Notes under the pieces: generated by a model
Told to the model about the DNA's origin: nothing
The model's input: the letters and a program-made list of their open reading frames with translations, nothing else
Databases searched by the model: none
Program-made: the position numbers and the translations under genes
Origin: Zizania palustris
Taxonomy: Eukaryota > Streptophyta > Magnoliopsida > Poales > Poaceae
Length of the DNA stretch: 64,000 nucleotides
Assembly: GCA_019279435.1 (NCBI GenBank)
Contig: JAAALK010000082.1
Span: 75,426,989 to 75,490,988, forward strand
Direction of reading: 5' to 3'
In this document: piece by piece, positions 11,597-22,993 of the stretch
Layout of the letters: each line of letters begins with the position of its first letter
How positions within the stretch are numbered: position 1 is the first letter of the stretch

Positions 11597-14500
11597 ATGG
11601 TGAAGACCAAAGGTTCGGGGCCTTCAGCTTTGGCTAGGCAGCAGGCCGCAGCTGCAGCAGCGGTGGCGGCAATGGCGACATTGGCTCCGGCATCAGCAAC
11701 AACATCCATGGCGGCCAAAGGGGGAAATCCCCAAAATGTCGATGATCAAGGTCTCTGCCCGCCATCAACAAAATACTTGGATCAATCTTTTCAATTGGGG
11801 CCTTCTACCTGCAAGAGAGAGTCATTGGCAATCGCAGTGGAAGGGAAAATTAGTACCGGAGTCATGATCCGGAAGCCAGGCAAAGAAATGATTCCATCGC
11901 CAAGACCCGGAGAAGTAGTTGTTTTCGAAGCCTTCTTCGAAGCCGGCTTGGGCCTTCCAGCAGTAGACTTCCTGGCGGAGGTACTTGAGCTATTTCATGT
12001 TACCCTTCCTCAGCTCTCTCCGAATGCAGTAGCTCGTTTGGCTATTTTTGAATGGGCGCTGAGAGCCGAAGGTTGTGAAGGGAGGGCAGAGATCTTCGCT
12101 GCACTACATAGAGCAACATGCCAACCGAAGACCTTCGTAGGCCCCGGAGGTGAAAAAATAGTAGTAGCCTTCGGTAGTATCAACTTTAGGCTTCGAGATG
12201 AGTATGCCCTTCAGTTTCCTGCTAAGGCCATCAATGCAAGATGGTATACTGATTGGGTTCTGAGATGGTTCTATGCCGAAGTTGGGGCAAGCAGTCCTCT
12301 GGCCGGACCCCTTAAAGAAATCCAATTCTGAAAGGAAGCATTAGTGCAGCCGAACGAAGGTCAACTCGAAGCCCGCCTCAACCTGCTTCAAAAGATTAGC
12401 CGAAGGTTAAGCATGCGAGACTTAGCCGAAGAATTCCTCGGTCTGCAAATTTCTCCGCTGATGGCCAACTGGCCTATCATCTTCGAAGAGGATTCGGAAG
12501 GCGGTCTTCGAAAAATTACTTCAACTTCGAGCCCTGCAGGTAACTTCAAAGACAATATGTATTATGCATATTCATTCGAAGAAAAAATTAACTTGATTTA
12601 TTTTTCTTTTTTAGCTTCTTCAGCCCCTGTTACTTCGGAACAAATCATAAGGGCTTCGGAGAAGATTTTGGGCGCTCCAACTCCGACCGAAAAAGAATGG
12701 AGAGTCAAGTTAGTCGGGAGTTGGGAGAGATTTAACAGAGTATGGGGAATGTTAGGAATCACTCCGCCCCCTCTAATGGATTGGGTGCCTTCGGAGAAAG
12801 GACCCAAGAAAAGGAAAGCCGAAGCTGGGGCTTCGAGCTCCGCAAAGACTCCGGTGAAGAAGGTGGCTCGGAAGCCCAGAAAACCTGCATCTCCGAGCCC
12901 AAGAACCTCAACCTCCGGTTCTAAAGAAGATGAAGGTAAACTATTAGTGAGGTTGATTGATGAAGATGCAGCTCAAAAAGATATTCATATTGAAGATACT
13001 GCAGGTATGCTGGAGTCTCAGGCTAACATTGAAGAAGTGAGAACTCTGGATGCTCAAGAAGAAGAGAAAATCGAAGCCCCTATGACTGAAGGTGAAGTCG
13101 AAGTTACTACAACTTCAGTTTTGGATGAAGGGAGGACTGCTCAAGGAGATACTCCGGCAGTTGAAGTTTTAACTTTGGATTCAGACGAAGACCTTACCTT
13201 CGATCCTCCGAGCAGTCCGATGCTCGCTCGCCCCGAAAATGTCGAAGGTAAACTTCGCATGATTTTCTTGTTCTTTTCTGCAAAATTATACAATGTATAA
13301 TACCTTTGCTTTTGCAGAGCCCTCTTCCGTGGAAGAAGTGCGTCGCGAAGATCCAATTCAAGGGCCTTTGACAACTTCGGAGCCTCACCCGGAAGTCGCT
13401 CAACAGGGGCCTGGAAGGGGTAAAAGACATATAGAACCTCTCCCTGCTCAAGGATCAACTTCGTCTGAATCAACAGACGAAAGTCAATCTACTGAGGGGG
13501 GGCCATCTACTGAAGCTCCAAAGACCTCAGCAGAACACTCCGTAGCTTCGCCAAGCAGGGATGACCAAGAAGCTTCGGCAATGCTCCCTCTTTTAACTCC
13601 TTTTTTGGAGCAAAGAACCGGGCTTCGGACTCTGCTCAAACCTTTAGGTCGAGTCAGTCGCGAAGTCGGGGAGACAGAGCTGGTAGCTATTTTAAGCAGG
13701 GTGAAGAGTTCGGAGCTAAACATTGCCATGGAACGAGCAGCCTACCAGGTACGGTACACCTTCGAACCAATAACAAATTATACATGAATAATTTCTTACT
13801 TCAATTTTTTCTTTTCTTAGCAAGCGGTCTTGGCCCACGCTGCAACTTTATCAGGCGAACATGAAATTGCTCAGCTTCGGGAAGAAAACGAAGCTCTTCA
13901 GCGCAACTTGTCTTTCTCCGAAGCTAGAGTGGTTCAAATGGATAATATAATATCAACAGAGCGAAGGGCCAGACAGGGTTTGGAGGCTGCAAATAAGGAG
14001 CTCGAAGCAGAAAGGATCGTGCTTCGAGCGGAAATCGAAAGGGTGCGGTTGGAGCATGCTAATGCGGGGTCCGAGCTTGTGAGGCTCCAAGATGAAGCTA
14101 GCCAACTCCTAAATCAGAAGAATACTTTAACTACGGAGAATGCTAGGCTTTCCGGAGTTCTAGAAGAAACGACTTCGAGCAAGGATGCATTAATTGAAGA
14201 AAAGCTTAAGTCCGAGAAGGTAGCTACGGAGGTCATAGAACAGATGCTAGGTGTTCTGGAGTACTTCGGTACTACTGGATCACTTCCTTCAGATGACAAC
14301 GTCACTCTGCTGCGCCGGTTAAAAAGGATCCAAGGAGCAGCGAAGCAAATGAAGACGGCGGGCATTCGTTACGGAGAACTCTCCGGACAAGTGTCTGCCA
14401 TCAGACTACTTTGTTACTATGAGGACTTGGGCCAAACAATCACTCCGAGCGCAGAGGGCCCTATTACCTTCGACGACGAGCAGCTTCTGACTCCTTCTGA

Positions 14501-15212
14501 AGGCGTGACTGCTGCCTGGCAGGCTTTCCAAGCTTCATGGAGAGCTGAAGGTCGCACTGCGATCAAGGCTTGGATCGACGAAGGTCAACGCCAGAAGCAA
14601 GTTCGGAACCAAGCTTCAAGCAGTCAACCTCCTCCGAACCCGCAGGTTTAGGAATAATTTAGGATTTTTGACTATGTAAAGCTTCGTGTTTATGAACCTT
14701 TATCAATGAAAATTTGTTTATCATATTTTTAGGCTTTGTCTCATACGGAAGATATCGAAGTATTAGAAATTAACGACGAACTTTGCTCATTATGGAACAC
14801 CTTCGAACTTCTAAAGACTTACAAGCGTCCTCGATTTCTAATTCCTCGAGATGACTACGGCGTAATTGTGCCCGAAGTAATCAAAGATGTATTGTCTTAT
14901 ATTAAAGAGGAAGAAAAAGAGGTTAACGTAAACACTTCGTCTTCTGAAGACACTATTTGGTCTGAAGATGAAGATGAAGTTCAAAATAAAAGATCTGAAG
15001 ATCTTAGAAGCTGGGAAAGAAGCCCCGAACGGCTTCGAACTTGGGCCGAGCTTCAGCAAGAACAAAAGGATTATAGAACTTCGAAGGGGGGCAAGAGAGT
15101 TAAACGCAAAGTTGTTAGAACTCCCGGTGATGGAACTAGTCGTTCCACCCCTAGCTCTAGGGACCGAATAGGTCTTCGATTCCTTCTTGGTATAGATACC
15201 AATTTTTCATAA
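11597..15212 (+). pseudogene. Element C antisense gene, five exons, one nonsense codon
   Basis: I model exons 11597-12539, 12615-13247, 13318-13748, 13821-14645 and 14733-15212, joined by GT-AG introns of 75, 70, 72 and 87 bp. The spliced frame is 1,104 codons. Residues about 45-250 match the grass 'putative gypsy type transposon' family (Transposase_28 style: PGEVVVFEAFFEAGLGLP, then LSPNAVARLAIFEWAL). Exon 2 has a KKRK patch and acidic Ser-rich repeats. Exon 4 is a long coiled coil. Exon 5 has a KRVKRKV patch and ends GLRFLLGIDTNFS. The only defect I see is TGA at 12329-12331, where D has an Arg codon. ATG 11597 is chosen because it aligns with D. Despite the family name I see no transposase catalytic motif. 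The role is unknown. Confidence 0.78.
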
Positions 15213-16133
15213 TGTAATCTGTAAACACATTCATTTGAATAATGAATACCGATTTAAAATTGTCTCCATATTTACTAGCCCCTCTTTGGGTATAAGCAAC
15301 TTCGAAATGTATTCAAAGATGGTTATGCGCAAAGAAAAACTTCGGAGTACAATTTTTTGGGGGTTCGGAGCCCCTCTGCAATTTAAAGATCTTTTAAAAT
15401 CTTATAAAATGTCTTCGACTATTTGTAGTCGGAAGAATGGCAATTTAGTACCTTTGTTTTATGAAAGAAATCACTTGAGATAACTTTCAAGATACTTTAG
15501 TATCTTAGATAATTTGTCACTTTGGACTGTGTTAACAGACATTCGAAGCTCATGGCTCAAATTCTGTTTTGCTTTAGCCACCTTCGGCTTATTTTTGCGA
15601 TCTCTGTCGAACCAATGGTTCGGAGTTTGCAATGGTCTCTTTGGACTCTTTTTACGGATGTCTACCAGCCAATGGCTTGGACTCCGTATGTTTTGGCCAC
15701 CTTCAGCTCTTTTTGCGGAAGTCTACCAGCCAATGGCTTGGACTTCGCAGGATTTGGCCACCTTCGGCTCTTTTTACGGAAGTCTACCAGCCAATGGCTT
15801 GGACTCCGCAGGTTTTGGCCACCTTCGGCTCTTTTTACGGAAGTTTACCAGCCAATGGCTTGGACTCCGTATGATGTGGTTTTGGGCTCTTTTAGGGATG
15901 CCTACAAGCCGGTGGCTTGGACTCTGGATTATGTCAGCCCCCACGTCGGAAGCTTCGAACTTGCAGGTTCGAAGTCCGAAAATACAACCCAGCTTCATGA
16001 CACTTCCCTCTCGGTCGACCTCACGGTTCCAGTGCGTCCACTCAGAAGCTGGAAGTCTATGAGGGGAAGGCACTATCAGGATCATATGCTTTATTAATTT
16101 AGAAGATGATTACAAGCGAATTACAAGGAGCCC
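15213..16133. repeat. Spacer between convergent genes of element C, with 61-bp tandem units
   Basis: There is no gene here. From about 15575 to 15925 a unit of 61 bp recurs (GGCCACCTTCGG-type starts at 15695, 15756 and 15817), preceded by a degenerate double unit from 15578. Each unit has GGCCACCTTCGGCTC, a T-run, ACGGAAGTCTACCAGCC and AATGGCTTGGACTCCG. It sits between the ends of two convergent genes, as in A and D. Confidence 0.88.
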
Positions 16134-17937
16134 TTATGCGAAGTATCGCTTTAGGTGCTCCGCATGCCAAGTATGTGCTAACTCTTCACCTTCTAAATTA
16201 GCTAACTTAAAGGAGCCAGGGCGCCCTGAACAGACAATTAGGTATGGACCTTCCCATTTATTTCCTAACTTCCCTGGTGCTATAATACTTCGTAGAACAA
16301 GATGACCCGGTCTTAGTTCATTGAGCTTAACCTTCGGGTTAAACCAAGCCTTCGTTTGCTGATGATACTTTGATAAATTTTCTACAGCTCGAAGTCTTGT
16401 TTCTTCTGATAAATCTAACGAAGCTTGTCGTTCTTCTTCAATGTCCGGTTCGGTGCTGCGAAATGATCCTCCTTTGAGCTCCGTCGGAGTCATAGCTTCA
16501 TCTCTGAATAGTAGTCTGAACGGAGTAAAACATGTGGACCTTGTTTGCGTAGTCCGAATGGACCACAAAATCTTCGGAAGCTCTTCGGTCCACGGTCCCT
16601 TGGCTAATCCTACTATCCTTCGATTTAGGCCTAACAAAATAATTCCATTGGCTCGCTCTACGGCTCCATTAGACTGAGGATGCCTCACTGCAGCAAAACA
16701 TAACTGGATGCCTAGATCTTCGCAAAACTTTTTGAAGGGTTCTGCGTCGAACTGTGTTCCATTATCAACTGTGAGGTATCTAGGCACTCCGAACCGGCAA
16801 ATGATGTTCTTCCAGAAGAATTTCTGTACATTGTTCGAAGTGATAGCTGTTAAGGGTTCTGCTTCTACCCACTTAGAAAAATATTCAATAGCTACCACTA
16901 CGAACTTCAGATTTCCCTTGGCTACTGGAAAGGGACCAATTAAATCCATACCCCATCTGGCCATAGGCCATACCGGAGCAATGACTTGAAGAGCTGTTGG
17001 TGGGCGATGACTCCGTCGACCCATCCACTGGCATCCTTGACAAGTGCGGACTAAGCTCTCCGCATCAGCTGTTATTGTAGGCCAATAAAGCCCCTGGCGA
17101 AGTGTTTTTCCTGCCAAAGCTCTCGGGGCTAAATGGCTACCACAAAGGCCTTCATGAATTTCTCGAAGAATTTCTTGACCTTCGGCTTGAGATATACATC
17201 GGAGTAGAGGGGAACATACTCCGGCCTTGTATAAAATACCGTTGATTATTTGATAATTTCTGGCTCTAAGCTTTAATCTTGACAGCTGCGGATCTTCGGG
17301 CAAATTTGTTCCTCCCTGTAAAAGTTCCATGATTGAATTTTTCCAATCTGCACTAGGAATGCAAAGAATCTCTGCAGAGGGAATTTGTGGCACCGAAGGT
17401 ATATTGAGCTCCTCATAGAAAGCTTCTTCAGGCACATCCACAGCTCCGGCTGCAGCTTTTGCTAAGATGTCCGCTTGCACATTTTCTGCTCTTGGTATAC
17501 TCCGAATGGAAATACCATTGAAATGTGCTTCGATTTTACGGATTTCTTCTAAGTACTTTGCAAGCTGTGGATGCCGAACTTGGAAACTTTTATCTACGTG
17601 CCCTTCTACTATCTGAGAATCTGTCTTTATAATTATTCTTGTAGCCCCTAGAGCACGTGCTTTTCGGAGTCCCAATAAAATTCCTTCATACTCCGCTATA
17701 TTATTGGTAGACTTAAAGTTGAGTCTTGCGGAGTACATTGCTCTTTGCCCTGAAGGTGAAATCAACACTGCTCCAATGCCTGCTCTGGATGCTTGGAAGG
17801 CCCCATCGGAGTAAACAATCCAAACTCCGTCACTTGACTTCTCTGGAACCAAATTTGCAGGTGGAGTCCATTCTGCTACAAAATCTGCTAGGACTTGCGA
17901 TTTGATTGCTGTCCTTGCCAAGAAAGATATGCCGAAG

Positions 17938-18847
17938 TGATGAGGACATCACTTCACATGATACACACATGGAGCCTCCACCTACAATTCAACTACAAGG
18001 ACCAATCACACGCGCCCGTGCCCGTCGCTTGAACCATGAGGTTAATTCGTTCCTTAGCAACTTTGATTATATTTGTTTGGATGGGATGCTACTGAATACT
18101 AGTGATATTTTGTTGCTTAGGAACATGGGAGATGGAATAGGAGAGTTGGAGTTGAAGACGGAGCCGCACGGATGATTTGAAGTCAAGAATTCGGTGGTTC
18201 GGACTACATCGACCACCATTCACCAAAATGGTCATAACTTCCTCATACGAAGTCCGATTGGCGCGTTCTTGGACTTTTTGGAAAGCTGAGGAGAAGACGG
18301 ATCTTTTGCCGTTGGTTTCACATCATTTGGAGTCTCGAGTCGACCTATGTATTTAAAACAGTCCTGCGTGACAGAACTGGGCCGTGTTGGCCATAATCTG
18401 AGTCTGTACATCTTCTAGCCCACAGCCCAAGTCTGTTCACCTTCCACAGGCCGCCGCCCTATATAGTCTCACAACCAGCCACCTCTATGGTTAGGTTTTG
18501 CTTTGTTGCATCTACACTGCTGTGTTTAGATCCCGCCTCTTGCACCGGACCGATTGGCTGCTGCATTGGCGTTTGTGAAACCTCACCTTAACTTCGTTTG
18601 TCTGTGATTTGGCATTCGATTTGTATCCTTCCTGTTCTTGCTTGTGTTCTTGGGTTCGCTTGCAGGAATTAGCCTTCGTGGCGAGGTCAATCGCGTTCTG
18701 CGTGGTTGATAACCAACAGAGACAGTGGTGTAACGATTGCAAGGTTTTGATCCGCCGGACCGGAGCCTTGGATCGCCAACGTCGAGATTCTCCACCAACC
18801 CAAGTTTATCCTTTACCTATCGGAAGATCAGGACCACTCCCCCATCA
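17938..18847 (+). mobile_element. Solo LTR (910 bp) inserted in pol of element C
   Basis: The insertion begins TGATGAGGACATCAC and ends CCCCCATCA, so it has TG...CA ends with a short inverted repeat (TGATG/CATCA). It is bounded by a 5-bp duplication CGAAG (17933-17937 and 18848-18852). Comparison with D shows the host pol is continuous if it is removed. A TATATAG box lies at 18460-18466. No PBS, pol or second LTR is present, so this is a solo LTR left by LTR-LTR recombination, or a very short non-autonomous element. The ends and the peptide inside point to a Ty3/gypsy chromovirus, which is inference. Confidence 0.85.
17969..18175 (+). CDS. Pol C-terminal peptide encoded inside the solo LTR
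   Basis: The ATG at 17969 opens 68 codons containing GPITRARARRLNHEV, a basic motif seen at the extreme C-terminus of gypsy polyproteins of grasses. This suggests that in the source element the end of the polyprotein ran into the 3' LTR, so the solo LTR keeps the last residues. It has no independent function that I can support. Confidence 0.5.
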   Translation: MEPPPTIQLQGPITRARARRLNHEVNSFLSNFDYICLDGMLLNTSDILLLRNMGDGIGELELKTEPHG

Positions 18848-21800
18848 CGAAGGGTGCTAGCTCAACTTCCCACTTCCCAATCCTTCCAGTGGAATCCTTA
18901 CTTCGAAGCATATCTCCTAAAGGATACGAAGTTGGTACAATTACATTGTGTGCCAAAAAATAATGTCTTAGCTTCCTCGAAGCCATTATCAGAGCATAAA
19001 CGAACTTCTAAAGTTCGGAGTATCTTGTCTTCGCTCCTGATAATGCTTCGGATACAAAATAAACAGGATTTTGGACCAACTTCCCATTGAAATCCACTTC
19101 TCTGACAAGGACTGCGCTGACAGCAGAACCTGTAGCTGCAAGGTAAAGGAGTAGGGTTTCGTCCGCAGTAGGCACCGTGAGTGTAGCAAGATTACTGAGA
19201 TACTCTTTAATACCTTCGAAGCTTTTCTGACACTCCGATGTCCATGCAAAATCTTCGGACCCTTTCAATGCTTTAAATATAGGCAAGCTTCTCTCCGCAG
19301 ACCTTGATAAAAACCTGCCAAGTGCTGCCAGACGCCCAGTCAGCTTTTGCACTTGTTTTAATTTTTTCGGAGGAGCCATCTTTTGTAGCGCAGTTATTTG
19401 AGTAGGGCTAGCTTCAATTCCCCTGCTTGAAACTAAATACCCTAACAACTATCCAGCCTTAGCTCCGAAGATACATTTTTCGGGGTTAAGACGGATCCCA
19501 CATGCCCGAAGGCTATTGAATGTTTCTGCTAAATCTAGGCTATGCTGGTGCTTTAAAGCACTCTTTATTACAATATCATCCATATAGGCCTCCACATTGC
19601 GACCTAATTGATGACCTAGAGCCTTAGCAACTAACCTTGAAAAAGTAGCTCCGGCATTTCTTAAGCCGAAGGGCATTCTTACATAACAGAAGACTCCCGA
19701 AGGAGTTACGAAGCTTGTCTTGATTTCATCTTCGCGCTTCAACCATATTTGATGATAACCAGAATACGCGTCAAGGGAGCTTAATAACTCCGAACCTGCG
19801 GTGGAGTCAACCAATTGATCAATTCGGGGCATGGGGTAGGGGTCACGTGGGCATGCTTTATTCAAGGATGTGAAATCAATGCACATGCGCCACTTCCCGG
19901 AAGACTTCTTTCTGACGAAGACTGGGTTGGCTAACCATTCTGTGTGAGCCACTTCTTTGATAATCCCAGCCTTCAATAATTTCTCAACTTCGTCCTTCGC
20001 TAGAGTAGCTCTTTCTGCAGACATTTTCCAGAGTCCTTGCCGAACAGGCCGGGCCTTCGGGTTTACAAGTAAACTGTGTTCAATGATATCCCGATCGACT
20101 CCGGTGATATCTTCGTCAGACCAAGCGAAGACGTCCAAATTTTCTTCTACCACCTTTTCCAAGGAGGTTGCAACTTCTGGGGGTAAATCTTTACCAAATT
20201 GAAATGTATACTCTTTACCATCTTTAACAATGACCTTCGTTGCAATCTCTCCTTCGGGACTTGGTCTCGGAAAGGACTTCTTCGAAGCTTCGGAGGAGGC
20301 TGAAAAAATTTCTTCATTATTTTGTACAGTGTTTACTTGTCTTGGATCAAGAGGGGGACCATGACCATATTCCGCCCTCCGAGCAATGGCTTGATCTCCG
20401 AAGACTGTAAGGACTCCTGCTTGTGTGGGCATCTTAATGCACAAATAATTGTGATGCGCCACAGCTCCGAACTGGTTTAGCATGCCTCTTCCGAAGATGA
20501 CGTTGTAAGCATACGGGGCATCTACAACATCGAAGATTACTTCCTCAGTCTGGGCCAATAAACCTTCTCCGAAGGTAACTTCCAGGCCTATTTGGCCAAG
20601 TGCATCAAGCGGAGGTCCGGCGAAGCCTTGCAAAGGACGAGCCGCTGGAAGGAGATGCTTCCTGGAAATGCACAATTGATCGAAGGCTTGAACAAAAATG
20701 ATATCTTCCGAACTACCTCCGTCAATCAACACCCTTCGAACTTTAGTGCCCGCAACATCAGCAGTGATAACCAACGGGTCTGCATGCGGGAACTTAATGC
20801 CAACTGCATCCTCCGCAGAAAAAGATATCGGTACGTGAGACCACTCCGGCATTGCAGCTGCAGATGACGAAGTCCCGATATGGCCTACTTCTCTGACGTA
20901 GTCCCTTCGCTGTCTCTTGGACATGCTTCCGAGGGTACCTCCTCCGGAGATAGGGAGGACTACTCTTTTTCCTTGATCTTGCCCTTCCTCTTGCTTCGGA
21001 GGTGGCATAACATTGGCCACCGGAGGGTGTCTTGCAGCATCAAAGTTTTCTATCCGCGCCACAGTCTGGACCGGCTCGGGGCGCGTTGCAGCTGGAACTC
21101 GGTCGGTAGTACCTCGACCCGAAGTTCTCTCTAGGTACTCTCCCCTTAGGGTAAGTATAGCCTTGCAAGTATCAGTTGCATGGCTTCGATTTTCTCCATG
21201 GATGCAGCAGAAAAGGGTCTGGCCCTTGCCAGCCGTTTTCCCTGGCGGCCTCCAGCCGCTGGCCTTGTTCCCCATAGACTGTGGAGCTCTCTGTGTAAAC
21301 TTCTGTGGGGGTGCAATATTCATGACTTCAGAACGAGGGTGCTTTTGCCCTCTTCTCCGATCATGTTGAACTTCGAAGACTGGTTCTTGCGGCTGTGCCG
21401 AAGTTTTCACTTCTACTTTAACTTCTTGCAATATGGACGAAGTAGCGGCAGTCCTTCGAAGCCAACCCTCTTCTGACCTCGCATACTCCTCGAAGTATGA
21501 CATCAACTGAGATACCGAGGAGATGCTTTTCCGATGAAGCTTATCCAGGAGACCTTGATGAGTTACGCCTTCCCGAGCTGCATCAACTACCGAAGATGCA
21601 GACAACCCCCAGATTTGCGACTTCGTATGAGCGATGCACTTGAAATATTGCCTCAAAGTCTCTCCGGGAAGCTGTTTCACCTGGAAAAGGCTTTATGTTG
21701 ACATAGGAGGCACGAAGGTGCCTTGAAAATTGCTTATAAACTTCTTCTTCAGCTGCGACCATGAATTAATTGATCCTGGCTTCAAGGACCAGAACCACCT

Positions 21801-22478
21801 TAATGCCACTCCTTGAAGAGCTAAAGGGAAGCACTTCGCCATGGTGTCTCGAACTCCTCCGCTAGCTTCAATTGGTAGGGCATAAGAACGAACGAACTCT
21901 CCGGGATCTTCATCTCCGGCATACTTACAGAGCTTCGAAATTTTAAACTTTGGATCAAAGCGAACTTTCTGCAGCTCAGGATGCAGCGGAGATTCATTAT
22001 CGAAGGAGGCATTCTCCGGGGCTTCGGGATAATCGAGATTGTCGTCTTCGGGCACTTCTGGGATAGTTGGGATGGCTTGAGAGCGAAGCCTGTTCGCAGC
22101 TTCCTGTCGCCACCATGCTACCTCAGCTTGAAGGTTGGCCATTTGGGTGGCCATATCTCCAAGATTATCTTCATCTCCTCCGGAAGGATCTTCCGGGTCT
22201 TGAGAACTAGTAGGATCAGTTCGAATTGGAATGGAAGGTGGAGGAGGGACTCCGGGTGGTCGAAGTATGGAAGGGGTTGGCGGAGAAGCTTCGTATGTTC
22301 GAGGGATAGAAGCCCCTTCCGGAGTTTGCGGAGGGAATGTCGAAGGGCCTCCGACTTCAACCGTGTCAAATGGTATCTCTCCGGAGATCCGAGAAGACCT
22401 CCGAACGGGATTGCGGGGTGCGCTCCGCTTAGGAGGCATGATGTAAGAAGGTAGAGAACGAAGTTTTTCGGACTAGGT

Positions 22479-22496
22479 TCCCCACGGACGGCGCCA
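22479..22496 (-). other. Primer binding site of element C
   Basis: On the minus strand TGGCGCCGTCCGTGGGGA, identical to that of A, two bases from the LTR edge at 22499. Confidence 0.8.
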
Positions 22497-22498
22497 AC

Positions 22499-22993
22499 TG
22501 TTGGCGTAAAAGATTACGCTAACAGGTTTCTGTAGAAGAGAAACTAACAAATGAAGTGTTTGCGAAGCAAACTGTTCTAAGCCTCCGAAAGGATAATAAC
22601 TTAGAATAGTTCGAAAGTGTGTATTAAATAACTTGTATTCGTTCCCTATTACAGGGTGAAACGGGGGGTATTTATAGGCCCAAATATTAAGGAAAAGACC
22701 TATTTACCCCTCTATTACAACCGACATAGTGGAAACTATTCGGCTCCCTTAATAGGGCTAAAATGATAAAAGACTAATCTAATGATATAAAAGATAAGTC
22801 TTCCATCTTAGCTGGCAGAAATGATCTTGAAAAGCCTTAGTTCGAAGGTGTACTCCGAACCAATGTCTATCTTCGTACTTCGAGCTTGACTCTGGGTATC
22901 TTTGAAGATGAACGTCTGGGAACCTTTGAATCCGCTATCTGCCTTTATGCTGTTTCGGCAATAACCCCGAAGATGAGATATTTTCCCCCAACA
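22499..22993 (-). repeat. 5' LTR of element C
   Basis: This is 495 bp, TGTTGG...CCAACA. The TATA box is at 22669-22676 (minus strand) and would drive gag-pol. It is followed by the target duplication CCTTC at 22994-22998. Confidence 0.95.

Larger units (their letters stand above)
16134..22439 (-). pseudogene. Element C gag-pol polyprotein, disrupted
   Basis: It is the same polyprotein as the intact D copy. Gag starts MPPKRSAPRNP at 22439, the retrotrans_gag segment is near 21950-21700, and the Cys/His knuckle is near 21200. The protease (DGGSSEDI) is near 20725, RT YMDD near 19575, the second RNase H (YSDGAFQASRAGIGAV) near 17800, and the integrase from about 17200 to 16600. In-frame stops lie at about 21693 (TAA), 19446 (TAG, at a Lys position in D) and 19008 (TAG, at a Glu position in D). 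All pieces outside the insertion keep one frame. A 910-bp solo LTR splits it between the RT/RNase H region and the second RNase H. It cannot make a full polyprotein. Confidence 0.92.
10648..22993 (-). mobile_element. Element C: complete 12.3-kb Tat-lineage element with antisense gene
   Basis: Both LTRs are present (10648-11142 and 22499-22993, 495 bp each) and the element is flanked by a perfect 5-bp target duplication, CCTTC (10643-10647 and 22994-22998). I count 11 mismatches between the LTRs, about 2.2%. From right to left it has the 5' LTR, PBS, gag-pol (22439-16134, broken), a spacer array, a convergent antisense gene (11597-15212) and the 3' LTR. A solo LTR (17938-18847) interrupts pol. 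It is inserted in gag of element B and is a sibling of element D. Confidence 0.95.

Noticed and set aside
11597..12331. The antisense N-terminal domain as a DNA transposase
   Set aside because: The Pfam-style name of the family suggests it, but no DDE/D triad, zinc finger or terminal inverted repeats are visible, and the domain sits inside LTR elements.
11597..15212. The antisense gene as an envelope-like protein
   Set aside because: No signal peptide or membrane segment is seen. It has basic patches and a coiled coil, and it is on the opposite strand from gag-pol.
15514..16097. Open frames of about 180-190 codons over the 61-bp arrays in C and D
   Set aside because: The unit length is not a multiple of three and all frames are open because the unit lacks stops. 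Repeated peptides differ by frame, so coding is unlikely.
18737..19090. Plus-strand open frame spanning the solo LTR edge
   Set aside because: It crosses the insertion boundary at 18847/18848 and runs antisense to pol of C, so it is a chance frame.
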